Shown here in pieces: positions 17,572 through 26,373 of a stretch of 64,000 bases of DNA (its first letter is position 1; the number at the start of each line of letters is the position of its first letter). The DNA comes from Streptomyces kurssanovii. Lineage in GTDB: Bacteria > Actinomycetota > Actinomycetes > Streptomycetales > Streptomycetaceae. The DNA lies in contig NZ_BMTN01000001.1 in NCBI RefSeq assembly GCF_014649695.1, positions 62,001 to 126,000 on the forward strand, written 5' to 3'. Position numbers and translations under genes: made by a program. The notes under the pieces are model-generated. The model was not told where the DNA came from. It did no database searches and saw only the letters and a list, made by a program, of their open reading frames with translations.

Positions 17572-17622
17572 ACGACCGCCCCGGACCGGTTTCCCGGCGG
17601 ACGGGAAATCTGTCCAGGGAGT

Positions 17623-17636
17623 TGACAACGATGTCA
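17623..17636 (+). promoter_or_regulatory. LacI-type operator candidate upstream of GH92 mannosidase
   Basis: TGACAACGATGTCA is a 14-bp near-perfect even palindrome (one mismatch) with a central CG, the hallmark of LacI-family operators. It also overlaps a TTGACA hexamer and lies 52 bp before the mannosidase ATG. No LacI-family gene is in the window, so the regulator would be encoded elsewhere. Confidence 0.5.
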
Positions 17637-17688
17637 GACGCATGGTCGAGTCTCCGCGCCGGTCCACGGATTCAGGAGAGGGACGCCC

Positions 17689-20600
17689 ATGCACCAACTG
17701 CTCAGGAGAATACGGGCGCGCACGACGCGGGCCGCCGCCCTTCCGCTGGCGGCCGCCATGGCGTGGGGCGGGCTCCTCGCCCCCGCCCCCGCGGCGCAAT
17801 CCGCCGCGCCGGTGGCCGACGACCCCGCCGCACTGGTCAACCCCTTCGTCGGCACACAGAACTTCGGCAACACCTTTCCTGGTGCGAGCGCCCCCTTCGG
17901 CATGGTGCAGGTCAGCCCCGACACCGGCGGCCAGGGCGGCTACGACTACCAGCAGGACGAGATCCACGGGTTCAGCCAGACCCATCTCTCCGGCGTCGGC
18001 TGCTCCGTCGCCGGTGAACTGCCCCTGATGCCCACCACCGGAGCGGTCGACACCGTCGATCCGTCCCGCTACCGGTCCGCCTACTCCCACGACGACGAGG
18101 AGGCCGAGCCCGGCTACTACCGCGTCGGTCTGAAGACGTACGGCATCGACGCGGAGCTCACCGCCACGCCCCGCACCGGCTGGCAGCGCTACACCTTCCC
18201 CGCGACCGGTCAGGCCAACGTCCTGTTCAACACCGGCAAGGCCAACCAGCGGGTGTACGACTCCGAGGTGCATGTCGTCGGCGACCGCACCGTAGAAGGC
18301 CGCGTGGAGGCCGGGAACTTCTGCGCCGGCAAGGACCGCCACACGGTCCACTTCACCGCCACCTTCGACCGGCCCTTCGCCTCGCACGGCACCTGGCGCG
18401 GCGACACGCGCACCCCCGGCGGCCGTGACGCCGGTGGCGAGGGTGGCAACGGCGCCTGGGTGACGTTCGACGCGGCCGACGACCGCGACGTGGTCGTCAA
18501 GGTCGGCCTGTCGTACACGGGCATCGAGGGCGCCCGCAAGAACCTGGCGTCGGAGACCGGCGACTCGTACGACTTCGACGCAACCCGTGCCGGCCTGCGG
18601 GCCACCTGGCAGCGTCAGCTCCGCTCCGTCGAGGTGGGCGGGGGCACCGTCGAGCGGCAGCGCGCCTTCTACACGGCGCTCTACCATGCCCAGTTGCACC
18701 CGAACCTCGCCGGCGACGTGGACGGCCGTTACGCCGGCTTCGACGGCAGGGCGCACACCGCGGACGGGTTCACGCCGTACCAGAACCTCTCCTTGTGGGA
18801 CACCTACCGGCCGCAGAACCAGCTGCTCGAGCTGCTCCAGCCGCAGGTGGCCCGCGATGTGGCGCTCTCGGTCGTCACCGCCGGACGCGACGGCGGCTGG
18901 CTGCCGCGCTGGGCGCTCGCCAACAGCGAGACCAACATCATGACCGGCGACCCGGTGACGCCGTTCCTCGTCGAGGCCTGGTCCAAGGGGCTGCTCGCGG
19001 GCCACGAGGAGGAGGCGTACGCACTCCTGCGCAAGAACGCGACCAGCACCCCGCCCGCCGGTTCTCCCTACAACGGCCGTTCCGGGGTGGAGCACTACAA
19101 GGAGCGCGGCTACGTCCCCTCCGGCCTGGAGCTCGGCGAGGACTGCGCGGACAAGGGCGGCGACAACGACTGCAAGCACCCGGCGTCCGCCACCCTCGAG
19201 TACGCCGCGGCCGACGCGTCATTGGCCCTGATGGCCCGTGAGCTGGGCCACGCGCAGGACGCCCGGACGTTCGCGGCGCGCGGTCAGTGGTACCGCAATC
19301 TGTGGGACTCGGGGATCGCGCAGTTCCGGCCGCGTACGGCCGAGGGGACGTGGTTGACGCCGTACGACCCGGTCGAGGCGGCCCACCAGTTCCACGAGGG
19401 CGGCGCCCACCAGTACCAGTGGCTGGTACCGCAGGACCCGTCCGGGCTGGTCGCTCTCATGGGCGGCAGGTCCGCCACCGAGAAGCGGCTCGACTCGTTC
19501 TTCGCGTACGACAAGCTGCTCACCGACCCGGAGCGCACGGCCCGCGAGGACTGGATCTCCGCGCCGTACGACTACTACGGCAAGCCCACCTACAACCCGA
19601 ACAACGAGCCCGATCTGCACGCCCCGTACATGTACCTGTGGGCGGGCGCGCCCGCGAAGACGGCGACCGTCGTCCGAGCGGCGATGACGCTGTTCACCAA
19701 CGGCCCCGACGGCATGACCGGCAACGACGATCTGGGCACCATGTCCGCCTGGTACGTCTTCTCCTCCCTCGGCCTCTATCCGACGATGAGCGGCGGCGAC
19801 TTCCTCGCCGTCTCCAGCCCGCAGTTCTCCTCCGCCGTCGTCCGCGTCGGCACGTACGGCGAGGAGCAGGGCGGCACCCTGACGATCAAGGCACCGGGAG
19901 CGAGCGACACCACCCGTTACATTCAGCGGTCCTCGTTCGACGGCCGTGACCTGCGCCGGACCTGGCTCGACTGGGACGCCGTCGCCCACGGCGGCACCCT
20001 CGCCCACGAACTGGGCGACGAGCCGTCCTCCTGGGGCACCGGCAGGAGCGCGGAGCCGCCGTCGGTGAACCGCGCCGCCGCCGACTCACGCACCCGGCTG
20101 GACGCCTCCCTGCGGGCCGGCTCCGACGTCGTGCCGCAGGGGGACACCCCGCAGACCGCTCACCTGGCCCTCGACGTGCTGGGCCAGGCTCCCGGCGCGC
20201 TGCGGGTCACCGTGCGGGCGCGGATTCCTGAGGGCTGGGAGGTGCGGATGCCGACGTCCTTCACGCTCGACTCCCGCCGGCTGCCCGTGCAGCGCACGGT
20301 GGAGGCCGAGGTGAGTGTGCCGGCCGGGACCGCGCCGGGTTCCTACCCGGTGCGTATCGAGGTGACGGGCACCGGCGTGGAGAGCGTGGCGCGGGAGGCC
20401 ACCGTCGAGGTCCGCGAGCCGAACCGGTGCGCGACGGCGAGCGGCGGGCAGTGCGCGGTGGACCTCGCCCGGGAGGCGAACCACGACGGCACCGCGACCG
20501 TGGCCGCCTCCGACGAGGGCGACTTCGACGGCGGCGGCTGGAGCTACGACGCCGCACTGCTGCCGAAGGCCGGCCCGGTGACCTGGGACGGCGTCACCTA

Positions 20601-20985
20601 CCAAGCGCCCGACGCGTCCGGTACGGCCGCCAACTTCACCGAGGCGCGCGGGCAGTCGATGCTCCTGCCGGCGGGGCGGCACGGCACGCTCCGGCTGGTG
20701 GCGGCCGCCCACAACGGCACGGTGTCCACGACGCTCACCGTCCGCTACACCGACGGCACCAGCGCCGAACTTCCCGTCACGGTGGGCGACTGGGCGGGCT
20801 CCGCGCCCGGCGGCACCACCGTCGCGCTCGACATGGACCACCGGATCCGGCGGGGCCAGGGCGTCGACGGGCCTTCGGTACGGCTGTTCGCGACCTCGGC
20901 GCCGCTCGAGACCGGGAAGACGGTGCGCTCGCTGAGCCTGCCGGACGACCCGCGGGTGGAGGTGTACGCGCTCACGCTGGTGTGA
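17689..20985 (+). CDS. Secreted GH92 family alpha-mannosidase with C-terminal beta domains
   Basis: A 1098-aa exported glycoside hydrolase. Basic N terminus and a hydrophobic, Ala-rich segment (residues 1-39) form a long signal peptide. The GH92 N-domain starts VNPFVGTQNFGNTFPGASAP. The catalytic (alpha/alpha)6 part has SLWDTYRPQ and the acidic motif GNDDLGTMSAWYVFSSLG around residue 680, which carries the general-base Asp. GH92 enzymes are calcium-dependent exo-alpha-mannosidases acting on alpha-1,2/1,3/1,4/1,6-mannosides of N-glycans and mannans. About residues 800-905 look like a NEW3/NPCBM-associated beta-sandwich, and a further beta domain (about 915-1098) closes the protein. A GGAGAGGGA site precedes the ATG. 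A LacI-like operator upstream suggests sugar induction. Confidence 0.92.
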   Translation: MHQLLRRIRARTTRAAALPLAAAMAWGGLLAPAPAAQSAAPVADDPAALVNPFVGTQNFGNTFPGASAPFGMVQVSPDTGGQGGYDYQQDEIHGFSQTHLSGVGCSVAGELPLMPTTGAVDTVDPSRYRSAYSHDDEEAEPGYYRVGLKTYGIDAELTATPRTGWQRYTFPATGQANVLFNTGKANQRVYDSEVHVVGDRTVEGRVEAGNFCAGKDRHTVHFTATFDRPFASHGTWRGDTRTPGGRDAGGEGGNGAWVTFDAADDRDVVVKVGLSYTGIEGARKNLASETGDSYDFDATRAGLRATWQRQLRSVEVGGGTVERQRAFYTALYHAQLHPNLAGDVDGRYAGFDGRAHTADGFTPYQNLSLWDTYRPQNQLLELLQPQVARDVALSVVTAGRDGGWLPRWALANSETNIMTGDPVTPFLVEAWSKGLLAGHEEEAYALLRKNATSTPPAGSPYNGRSGVEHYKERGYVPSGLELGEDCADKGGDNDCKHPASATLEYAAADASLALMARELGHAQDARTFAARGQWYRNLWDSGIAQFRPRTAEGTWLTPYDPVEAAHQFHEGGAHQYQWLVPQDPSGLVALMGGRSATEKRLDSFFAYDKLLTDPERTAREDWISAPYDYYGKPTYNPNNEPDLHAPYMYLWAGAPAKTATVVRAAMTLFTNGPDGMTGNDDLGTMSAWYVFSSLGLYPTMSGGDFLAVSSPQFSSAVVRVGTYGEEQGGTLTIKAPGASDTTRYIQRSSFDGRDLRRTWLDWDAVAHGGTLAHELGDEPSSWGTGRSAEPPSVNRAAADSRTRLDASLRAGSDVVPQGDTPQTAHLALDVLGQAPGALRVTVRARIPEGWEVRMPTSFTLDSRRLPVQRTVEAEVSVPAGTAPGSYPVRIEVTGTGVESVAREATVEVREPNRCATASGGQCAVDLAREANHDGTATVAASDEGDFDGGGWSYDAALLPKAGPVTWDGVTYQAPDASGTAANFTEARGQSMLLPAGRHGTLRLVAAAHNGTVSTTLTVRYTDGTSAELPVTVGDWAGSAPGGTTVALDMDHRIRRGQGVDGPSVRLFATSAPLETGKTVRSLSLPDDPRVEVYALTLV

Positions 20986-20992
20986 GGCACGG

Positions 20993-21030
20993 CGAGATCC
21001 AGGACCGCGTTCGCGCGGTCCTGGATCTCG
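20993..21030. terminator. Bidirectional terminator with TTCG tetraloop
   Basis: Perfect 17-bp inverted repeat (20993-21009 with 21014-21030) closed by a TTCG loop, an especially stable UUCG tetraloop in RNA. It sits between the convergent GH92 gene and the MFS transporter gene and can end transcription from both sides. Confidence 0.9.
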
Positions 21031-21072
21031 TCCACCGCTGCTTCGAACCCGTGGCCGCAGGCGATTGGGGGC

Positions 21073-22314
21073 TCACGAGCCTGCTCCTGTCCGGGGGCAG
21101 CAGCCGTTGGGCCGCTTTCCTTGGTCCTTCTCGGTGGCGACGGCGGAGGCGGAGACGAGCGTCGCAGCGGCGAGGCTCCCCCAGAGGGCGGTCGCGCCGT
21201 GCGGTGCGAGGGCGGTGATGACCGCCGGGGAGACGGCGAGGCCGAAGCCCGTGGAGAGCTCGAAGCGGGCGAGGGCACGTCCCAGGACATGAGGCGGAGC
21301 AAGGGCGGTGACGAGCGCGGTGGCGCTGCCGGCATAGATGATCTCGCCGATCGTGCAGAGCACGGACACCGCGGCGACGGCCGGGGCGCCCCAGCCGTGT
21401 CCCGATGAGGTGGCCGTGAGAAAGCCGAGATAGGACGCGGCGAGCACCACGCCGGCGAGAGCCAGCACGTGCCGCCGGGGGAAGCGGGACATCAGGACGG
21501 TGAGGGGAACCTGCAGCGTGACCACCAGCACGGTGTTGGCCACGAAGATGGCCGCCGACCACACCGGGGACGCGTGCAGCTGCGTCACCAGGACGAGAGG
21601 GAGCGCGATTTCGGGAACGTTGAGACAGAAGACGTAGACCACGTTGGCCGCCAGCAGCGCCCGCATCCGAGGCGCGGGCGCGTCGGCCCCGTCCTCGGCC
21701 TGGGCACCGGCCGGCTGAGCGTGCAGGCGGATCGACCATGCCAAGACCGCCGCAATGAGACAGGCGAGCCCGGTGACGGCCGCCAGCGCCTGCAGAGCGG
21801 TCGGGCCGCCCGCCGGGCACGCGGTGGCGATGAGCGCGCCCACACCCAGACCGGCGTTGCGCAGGGCGCGGCCTGCCGCGAGAGCGGCGTCGCGTTCCCG
21901 GCCGTGGGCGACCGTGGCCACGAGGGCCGCGTGGGCGGCCGGCCACGCCTGGTTGCCGATGCCGAGGAGGAGCGCCGCCGTCGCGAACAGCCAGACGTGG
22001 CCCGCCGGGGTCGCCAGCAGCAGCGCCACGCCCAGCACCCGCACCAGCATCGACGCCGCCACGACCGTGCTGCGTGCACCCCGGTCCAGCCATCGGCCCA
22101 CCGCGGGCATGCACACCAGGCCCACGACGACGCCGACCGTCATGGCGATGCCGGTGGCCGGGGCGGACAGCCTCAGCACCGTCACCCCGTAGAGCAGCAG
22201 AAAGGGCCGCAGCAGTCCGGTGCCGAGCGCGTCCACGGCCAGGGCGACGGCGTAGCGGGGACCTCCAGAGGCACGGACGAGGGCGCGGGATCGGATCTTG
22301 GCGGTGGTCGGCAT
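21073..22314 (-). CDS. MFS transporter
   Basis: A 413-aa major facilitator with about 12 hydrophobic segments split by a central hydrophilic loop (QPAGAQAEDGADAPAPRMR). The conserved loop 2-3 motif appears as GRWLDRGAR and its second-half counterpart as SRFPRRH. This suggests a drug/metabolite exporter of the DHA1 group, though substrate and direction are not provable. The ATG at 22314 is preferred, with a GTG at 22350 as alternative. The divergent DUF5937-ArsR gene and the perfect palindrome between them suggest that regulator controls this transporter. Confidence 0.85.
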   Translation of the reverse strand: MPTTAKIRSRALVRASGGPRYAVALAVDALGTGLLRPFLLLYGVTVLRLSAPATGIAMTVGVVVGLVCMPAVGRWLDRGARSTVVAASMLVRVLGVALLLATPAGHVWLFATAALLLGIGNQAWPAAHAALVATVAHGRERDAALAAGRALRNAGLGVGALIATACPAGGPTALQALAAVTGLACLIAAVLAWSIRLHAQPAGAQAEDGADAPAPRMRALLAANVVYVFCLNVPEIALPLVLVTQLHASPVWSAAIFVANTVLVVTLQVPLTVLMSRFPRRHVLALAGVVLAASYLGFLTATSSGHGWGAPAVAAVSVLCTIGEIIYAGSATALVTALAPPHVLGRALARFELSTGFGLAVSPAVITALAPHGATALWGSLAAATLVSASAVATEKDQGKRPNGCCPRTGAGS

Positions 22315-22352
22315 GGCGGCAACGGTGCGTTCGGCCGCCGGGACGGCCACGC

Positions 22353-22375
22353 CGGTTGACGGACACCGTCAACCG
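22353..22375. promoter_or_regulatory. Perfect palindromic operator between MFS and ArsR genes
   Basis: CGGTTGACGG-ACA-CCGTCAACCG: two 10-bp perfect arms with a 3-bp spacer, centred in the 98-bp region between the divergent MFS and ArsR/DUF5937 genes. It contains TTGAC on both strands, so binding would cover the -35 regions in both directions. It is very probably the site of the adjacent ArsR-type regulator. Confidence 0.72.
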
Positions 22376-22412
22376 AGACCGTCGCCGCCGTCCGGTCGGC
22401 GATGCTGAGGGG

Positions 22413-23498
22413 ATGACGTTGAGGATCGACATCGGCGGGCTGCCGTCCGAGCGACTGCGGTTCGCCGCCTCCCCGCTGGCCGAACTGACCGCGATGCTGC
22501 ACGTGCTGGCCGAACCCGGACATCATCCGCAGCACGCCGGCTGGGCCGGGGACGTCTGGTCGGGGCTGCGGCCCGAGCTGGCCGAGCGGCTGCGGGAGGC
22601 CGAGTTCCTCTGGCGTTCCTCACAGGCCGACTTCCTGATCCCCGCCAGGCCTCGGCCGACCCTCGCCGAGGAGTTGGACGACGTGGACCGGATCGACGAC
22701 GAAACGTATGCGACCGCCGCGCTCGTCACCACGTGCGGCAGCAACCGGCTCCACTTCGCCGCGGCGTCGCCGCTCACCGACGCGACAGCGCGCGAGCGGG
22801 CACTGGACCTGGCCCAGGCCCGCGGTGCGCGGCAAGAGGCCTTCGCCGAACGGCTGCTCGCGGACCCGGCCGCTGTGCGGGCGCGGGTGCGCCGCACGCT
22901 CGAAGAGTGCGCCGAGGCCTTCTTCGACGCCGCGTGGACGGGCGTCGCCGTGCAACTCGCCACCGACCTGCGCCTGAAGAACGACCTGCTGAAGCGCCGG
23001 GGCGTCGGGGCGGCGCTCGCGTCGGTCTCCGGCGCCCTCACCCTGGCGCCGGACGGCGACTGCATCGTCGTGGACAAGCTGCAGGACAAGGCGACCGCCG
23101 CCCACGGCACCGGTGTCACCTTCATCCCCAGCGTCTTCGGCAGCCCGCACCTGGTGGTGGTCCACGCGCCGGGGTGGCAGCCGGTGGTGCAGTACCCGGT
23201 GGCCGAGCCGGGTCCTTCGGAGCCCGTATCGCTGGAAACCGTCACCCTGCGGCTGGAGGCACTCGCACATCCGGTACGGCTTCGGCTGCTGCGCACCCTG
23301 GCCCGCGGCCCGCACACCACCGGTGAGCTGGCCCACGCCTGGGAACTCTCACCCCCGGAGGTCTCCCGCCACCTCGCGGTCCTGCGCCGCGCCGGCCTGC
23401 TCACCGCCCGGCGGCAGGGGCGTTACGTCCGGCACCACCTCAATCTGCCCGATCTGACGGCGCTGGGGGCGGACCTGCTGGCGGCCGTCCTGCGCTGA
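22413..23498 (+). CDS. DUF5937/ArsR-type winged-helix transcriptional regulator
   Basis: A 361-aa regulator. The N-terminal three quarters (LRFAASPLAELTAMLHVLAEP...) match the DUF5937 region found in actinobacterial ArsR-like proteins. The last 80 residues form a winged helix with LAHPVRLRLLRTLARGPHTT, recognition region SPPEVSRHLAVLRRAGLL, and wing RRQGRYVRHHL. No cysteine metal-binding motif is present, so the ligand is probably an organic molecule bound by DUF5937 (inference). The ATG at 22413 follows GAGGGG closely. It is divergent from the MFS gene and likely represses it and itself. Confidence 0.82.
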   Translation: MTLRIDIGGLPSERLRFAASPLAELTAMLHVLAEPGHHPQHAGWAGDVWSGLRPELAERLREAEFLWRSSQADFLIPARPRPTLAEELDDVDRIDDETYATAALVTTCGSNRLHFAAASPLTDATARERALDLAQARGARQEAFAERLLADPAAVRARVRRTLEECAEAFFDAAWTGVAVQLATDLRLKNDLLKRRGVGAALASVSGALTLAPDGDCIVVDKLQDKATAAHGTGVTFIPSVFGSPHLVVVHAPGWQPVVQYPVAEPGPSEPVSLETVTLRLEALAHPVRLRLLRTLARGPHTTGELAHAWELSPPEVSRHLAVLRRAGLLTARRQGRYVRHHLNLPDLTALGADLLAAVLR

Positions 23499-23923
23499 GC
23501 GGCTCCGGCCTGCCGGAGAACGCGGGGGACCGTCGTCTTCGCGGCCTCGTCGCCTCGGCGCACGCCGCCGGGCGGTACCGGGCCCGTCCTCGGGTAGCCC
23601 GGGTAGCCCAGGTAGCCATCGGCCGCTGGGCGGTACCGGCGCGCCCGGCTGCCCGCCTTCGGGCAGCCGGGGAACGCACCGGCGGCCGGGCAGCTGCAGG
23701 CGGGCCCGGCTGCCGCCTTCGAAAGGCCGGGCAGCGCACCGGCCGCTAGGCAGTTACCGGCCGCCCGGCTGTTACCGGCGCGAGCGCCTGCCGTGCTCGG
23801 GCAGCCGGGGAGCACGCCGGCCGCAACCGCTGGAGGTTCCTGGTAGCGGCGGCTCGGAGTCTGCAAACTGCGCGATCCACGACCCTCACCGGTCCGGACC
23901 CCGTCCCAGGCCCACCGCCGTCG
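23499..23923. repeat. Intergenic region with imperfect hairpin repeats
   Basis: A 425-bp stretch without a convincing gene. A small 6-bp hairpin (23503-23518) may end the ArsR transcript. From about 23570 to 23825 there are three to four imperfect 55-65-bp units built from GGCGGTACCGG, CCCGGCTGCC, a CCTTCG turn, GGCAGCCGGG and CGCACCGG. The best unit forms a perfect 12-bp stem with a CCTT loop (23644-23655 with 23660-23671). The minus-strand frame across it is only a repeat-derived Ala/Gly/Pro peptide. Confidence 0.55.
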
Positions 23924-24724
23924 TCAGCTCTGCCCGTTGGTGTTGGCCAGTGCCGCGGACAGGTCGAGCGCGACCTCCTGGAGGATGGGCACGATCTTCT
24001 CCGTCGCCGCCTCCGTCACGCGGCCCGCCGGACCGGAGATCGAGACGGCCGCCGCGGTGGGGGAGTCGGGCACGGAGACCGCGAGGCAGCGGACCCCTAT
24101 CTCCTGCTCGTTGTCGTCGACCGCGTAGCCGGCGCGGCGGACCTGCTCGAGCGCCTCGAGGAAGCCTTCCGGCGTCGTGATCGTCTTCTCGGTCGCGGCG
24201 GGCATGCCGGTCCTGGCCAGCAGCGCCCGCACCTCCTCCGCCGGGGTGTGCGCGAGCAGCGCCTTGCCCACGCCGGTGGAGTGCGGCAGCACCCGCCGGC
24301 CCACCTCGGTGAACATGCGCATGGAGTGCTTCGAGGGCACCTGCGCCACGTAGACGATCTCGTCCCCGTCGAGCAGCGCCATGTTCGCCGTCTCGCCGGT
24401 CTCCTCGACGAGGCGGGCGAGGTAGGGGCGGGCCCAGGTGCCGAGGAGGCGGGAGGCGGATTCACCGAGGCGGATCAGCCGGGGGCCGAGCGCGTAGCGG
24501 CGGTTGGGCTGCTGGCGTACATAGCCGCAGGCGACCAGTGTGCGCATGAGACGGTGGATCGTGGGCAGCGGCAGACCGCTGCTGGCGGAGAGCTCGCTGA
24601 GACCGACCTCGCCACCGGCGTCGGCCATTCGTTCGAGCAGGTCGAAGGCGCGCTCAAGGGACTGCACGCCGCCGCTGGCGGCGGGCTTGGCTGCGTCGGT
24701 GGCGCTGGCGCTGGACGTCGGCAC
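23924..24724 (-). CDS. allR: IclR-family regulator of allantoin catabolism
   Basis: A 266-aa IclR-family regulator. The N-terminal winged helix (about 18-80) has GVQSLERAFDLLERM and LSELSASSGLPLPTIHRLMR. The effector domain shows the family's MALLDGDEIVYVAQV, STGVGKALLAH and EIGVRCLAVSVPD blocks. The GTG at 24724 is chosen because a GAAAGGA site lies about 8 nt upstream. The frame extends 10 codons further to 24754 without one. Divergent from allantoinase, with a perfect palindrome between the starts, it is probably the AllR-type repressor that responds to allantoin-pathway metabolites and also controls the malate synthase gene in this window. It closely resembles the Streptomyces AllR I recall from the literature, but I could not align them. 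Confidence 0.87.
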   Translation of the reverse strand: MPTSSASATDAAKPAASGGVQSLERAFDLLERMADAGGEVGLSELSASSGLPLPTIHRLMRTLVACGYVRQQPNRRYALGPRLIRLGESASRLLGTWARPYLARLVEETGETANMALLDGDEIVYVAQVPSKHSMRMFTEVGRRVLPHSTGVGKALLAHTPAEEVRALLARTGMPAATEKTITTPEGFLEALEQVRRAGYAVDDNEQEIGVRCLAVSVPDSPTAAAVSISGPAGRVTEAATEKIVPILQEVALDLSAALANTNGQS

Positions 24725-24891
24725 GTCGGCGGTCCTTTCGGGCAGGCAGGGCAAGGCTGCAGCCTACCGGGCGCGGGTCCGGGACACATCGCCCGCAGAG
24801 TCGCGTCGTGGCCGGTCAGGGCGTGTTTGTCCCTGTGTCTGCGGTGATGCGCGGGCCTGCTCCTGGCTGAAGCGACCACGTCACAACGGAA

Positions 24892-24920
24892 TTGTACTTC
24901 CACTTTGTGGAAACGTACAA
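24892..24920. promoter_or_regulatory. AllR-type operator between the IclR gene and allantoinase
   Basis: TTCCAC-TTT-GTGGAA (24898-24912) is a perfect 6-3-6 palindrome. A second inverted repeat flanks it: TTGTAC at 24892-24897 and GTACAA at 24915-24920. It lies between the divergent IclR and allantoinase starts. Together with the related site before aceB it defines a likely regulon operator. Confidence 0.75.
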
Positions 24921-25026
24921 GCGTGATCTTCCGCCTCGGGCGGGTCTTGACGGGTATCGACGAGAGGGGAAGACTCCTTCAACAGTTCGTTGAATTTTCG
25001 CTGAGCAGTGGAAGTGAGGGGAGCGG

Positions 25027-26370
25027 GTGTCCGACGTGGAAGTGGACCTGGTGCTGCGCTCGACGCGGGTGATCACCCCCGAGGGGACGCGCGCCGCGAC
25101 GGTCGCCGTCGCCGGCGGGCGGATCGCCGCGGTGGGGCCGTACGACGCCGACGTGCCGGCCGGTGCGCGGCTCGAGGACTTCGGGGACGACGTCGTCCTC
25201 CCCGGCCTCGTCGACACCCACGTTCATGTGAACGACCCCGGCCGCAGTGAGTGGGAGGGCTTCTGGACCGCCACCCGCGCGGCCGCCGCCGGTGGCATCA
25301 CCACCCTGCTCGACATGCCGCTCAACTCCCTGCCGCCCACCACCACCGTCGACCACCTCGCCGTCAAGCGCGACGTGGCCCGCTCCAAGGCCCACGTCGA
25401 CGTCGGCTTCTGGGGCGGCGCGATCCCGTCCAACGTCAAGGACCTGCGGCCGCTGCACGACGCGGGGGTCTTCGGCTTCAAGTGCTTCCTGTCCCCGTCG
25501 GGCGTCGAGGAGTTCCCCGAGCTCGACCAGGAGCAGCTCGCCCGCTCCATGGCCGAGATCTCCGGATTCGGCGGCCTGCTGATCGTGCACGCCGAGGACC
25601 CGCACCACCTCGCCTCCGCGCCGCAGCGGAGCGGGCCCAGATACGCCGACTTCCTCGCCTCCCGGCCCCGGGACGCCGAGAACACCGCGATCGGGAACCT
25701 GATCTCGCACGCCAAGCGGCTCGGCGCCCGCGTCCACGTCCTGCACCTGTCCTCCAGCGACGCGCTGCCGCTGATCGCGGAGGCCCGGCGGGAGGGCGTC
25801 GCCGTCACCGTCGAGTCGTGCCCGCACTTCCTCACCCTCACCGCGGAAGAGGTCCCGGACGGGGCGACCGAGTTCAAGTGCTGCCCGCCGATCCGGGAGG
25901 CCGCGAACCAGGACGCGCTCTGGCAGGGCCTCGCCGACGGCACGATCGACTGCATCGTCTCCGACCACTCTCCCTGCACCACCGATCTCAAGACCCCGGA
26001 CTTCGCATCCGCCTGGGGCGGTATCTCCTCGCTCCAGCTGGGCCTGCCCGCGATCTGGACCGAGGCCCGCAAGCGCGGCCACACCCTCGACGACGTCGTC
26101 CGCTGGATGGCGAAGGCCCCCGCCGAGCTGGCGGGCCTCGGCACCAAGGGCGCCATCGAGGCCGGCCGTGACGCCGACTTCGCGGTCCTCGCCCCCGACG
26201 CGACCTTCACCGTCGACCCCGCGGAACTGCACCACCGCAACCAGGTGACCGCCTACGCGGGCAGGACGCTGTACGGGGTGGTCAGATCGACGTGGCTGCG
26301 CGGCAGGCGGATCGTGGAGAACGGCAACCTGGCCGAGCCGACGGGCCGGCTGCTCGAAAGGAACAACTGA
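25027..26370 (+). CDS. allB: Allantoinase
   Basis: A 447-aa cyclic amidohydrolase that opens allantoin to allantoate (EC 3.5.2.5). Metal ligands are visible: His65 and His67 in [10 protein letters not shown], the carboxylated Lys152 in [10 protein letters not shown], a His in VHAEDPHHL, one in ESCPHFLTL and the Asp of SDHSPCT. The long [11 protein letters not shown] block and the NDP after the HxH are typical for allantoinase rather than dihydropyrimidinase or dihydroorotase. Length is normal. The GTG at 25027 follows an AGGGGAG site. Allantoicase starts 3 bp after its stop, so both are one operon under the IclR regulator. Confidence 0.95.
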   Translation: MSDVEVDLVLRSTRVITPEGTRAATVAVAGGRIAAVGPYDADVPAGARLEDFGDDVVLPGLVDTHVHVNDPGRSEWEGFWTATRAAAAGGITTLLDMPLNSLPPTTTVDHLAVKRDVARSKAHVDVGFWGGAIPSNVKDLRPLHDAGVFGFKCFLSPSGVEEFPELDQEQLARSMAEISGFGGLLIVHAEDPHHLASAPQRSGPRYADFLASRPRDAENTAIGNLISHAKRLGARVHVLHLSSSDALPLIAEARREGVAVTVESCPHFLTLTAEEVPDGATEFKCCPPIREAANQDALWQGLADGTIDCIVSDHSPCTTDLKTPDFASAWGGISSLQLGLPAIWTEARKRGHTLDDVVRWMAKAPAELAGLGTKGAIEAGRDADFAVLAPDATFTVDPAELHHRNQVTAYAGRTLYGVVRSTWLRGRRIVENGNLAEPTGRLLERNN

Positions 26371-26373
26371 ACC

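Noticed and set aside
16642-19179. 845-codon minus-strand frame across the ABC ATPase and GH92 genes
   Set aside because: Spans two well-supported plus-strand genes and has shadow composition.
23423-23866. Minus-strand frame with Ala/Gly/Pro repeats
   Set aside because: Its repetition comes from the DNA hairpin repeats, it overlaps the end of the ArsR gene and it has no ribosome site.
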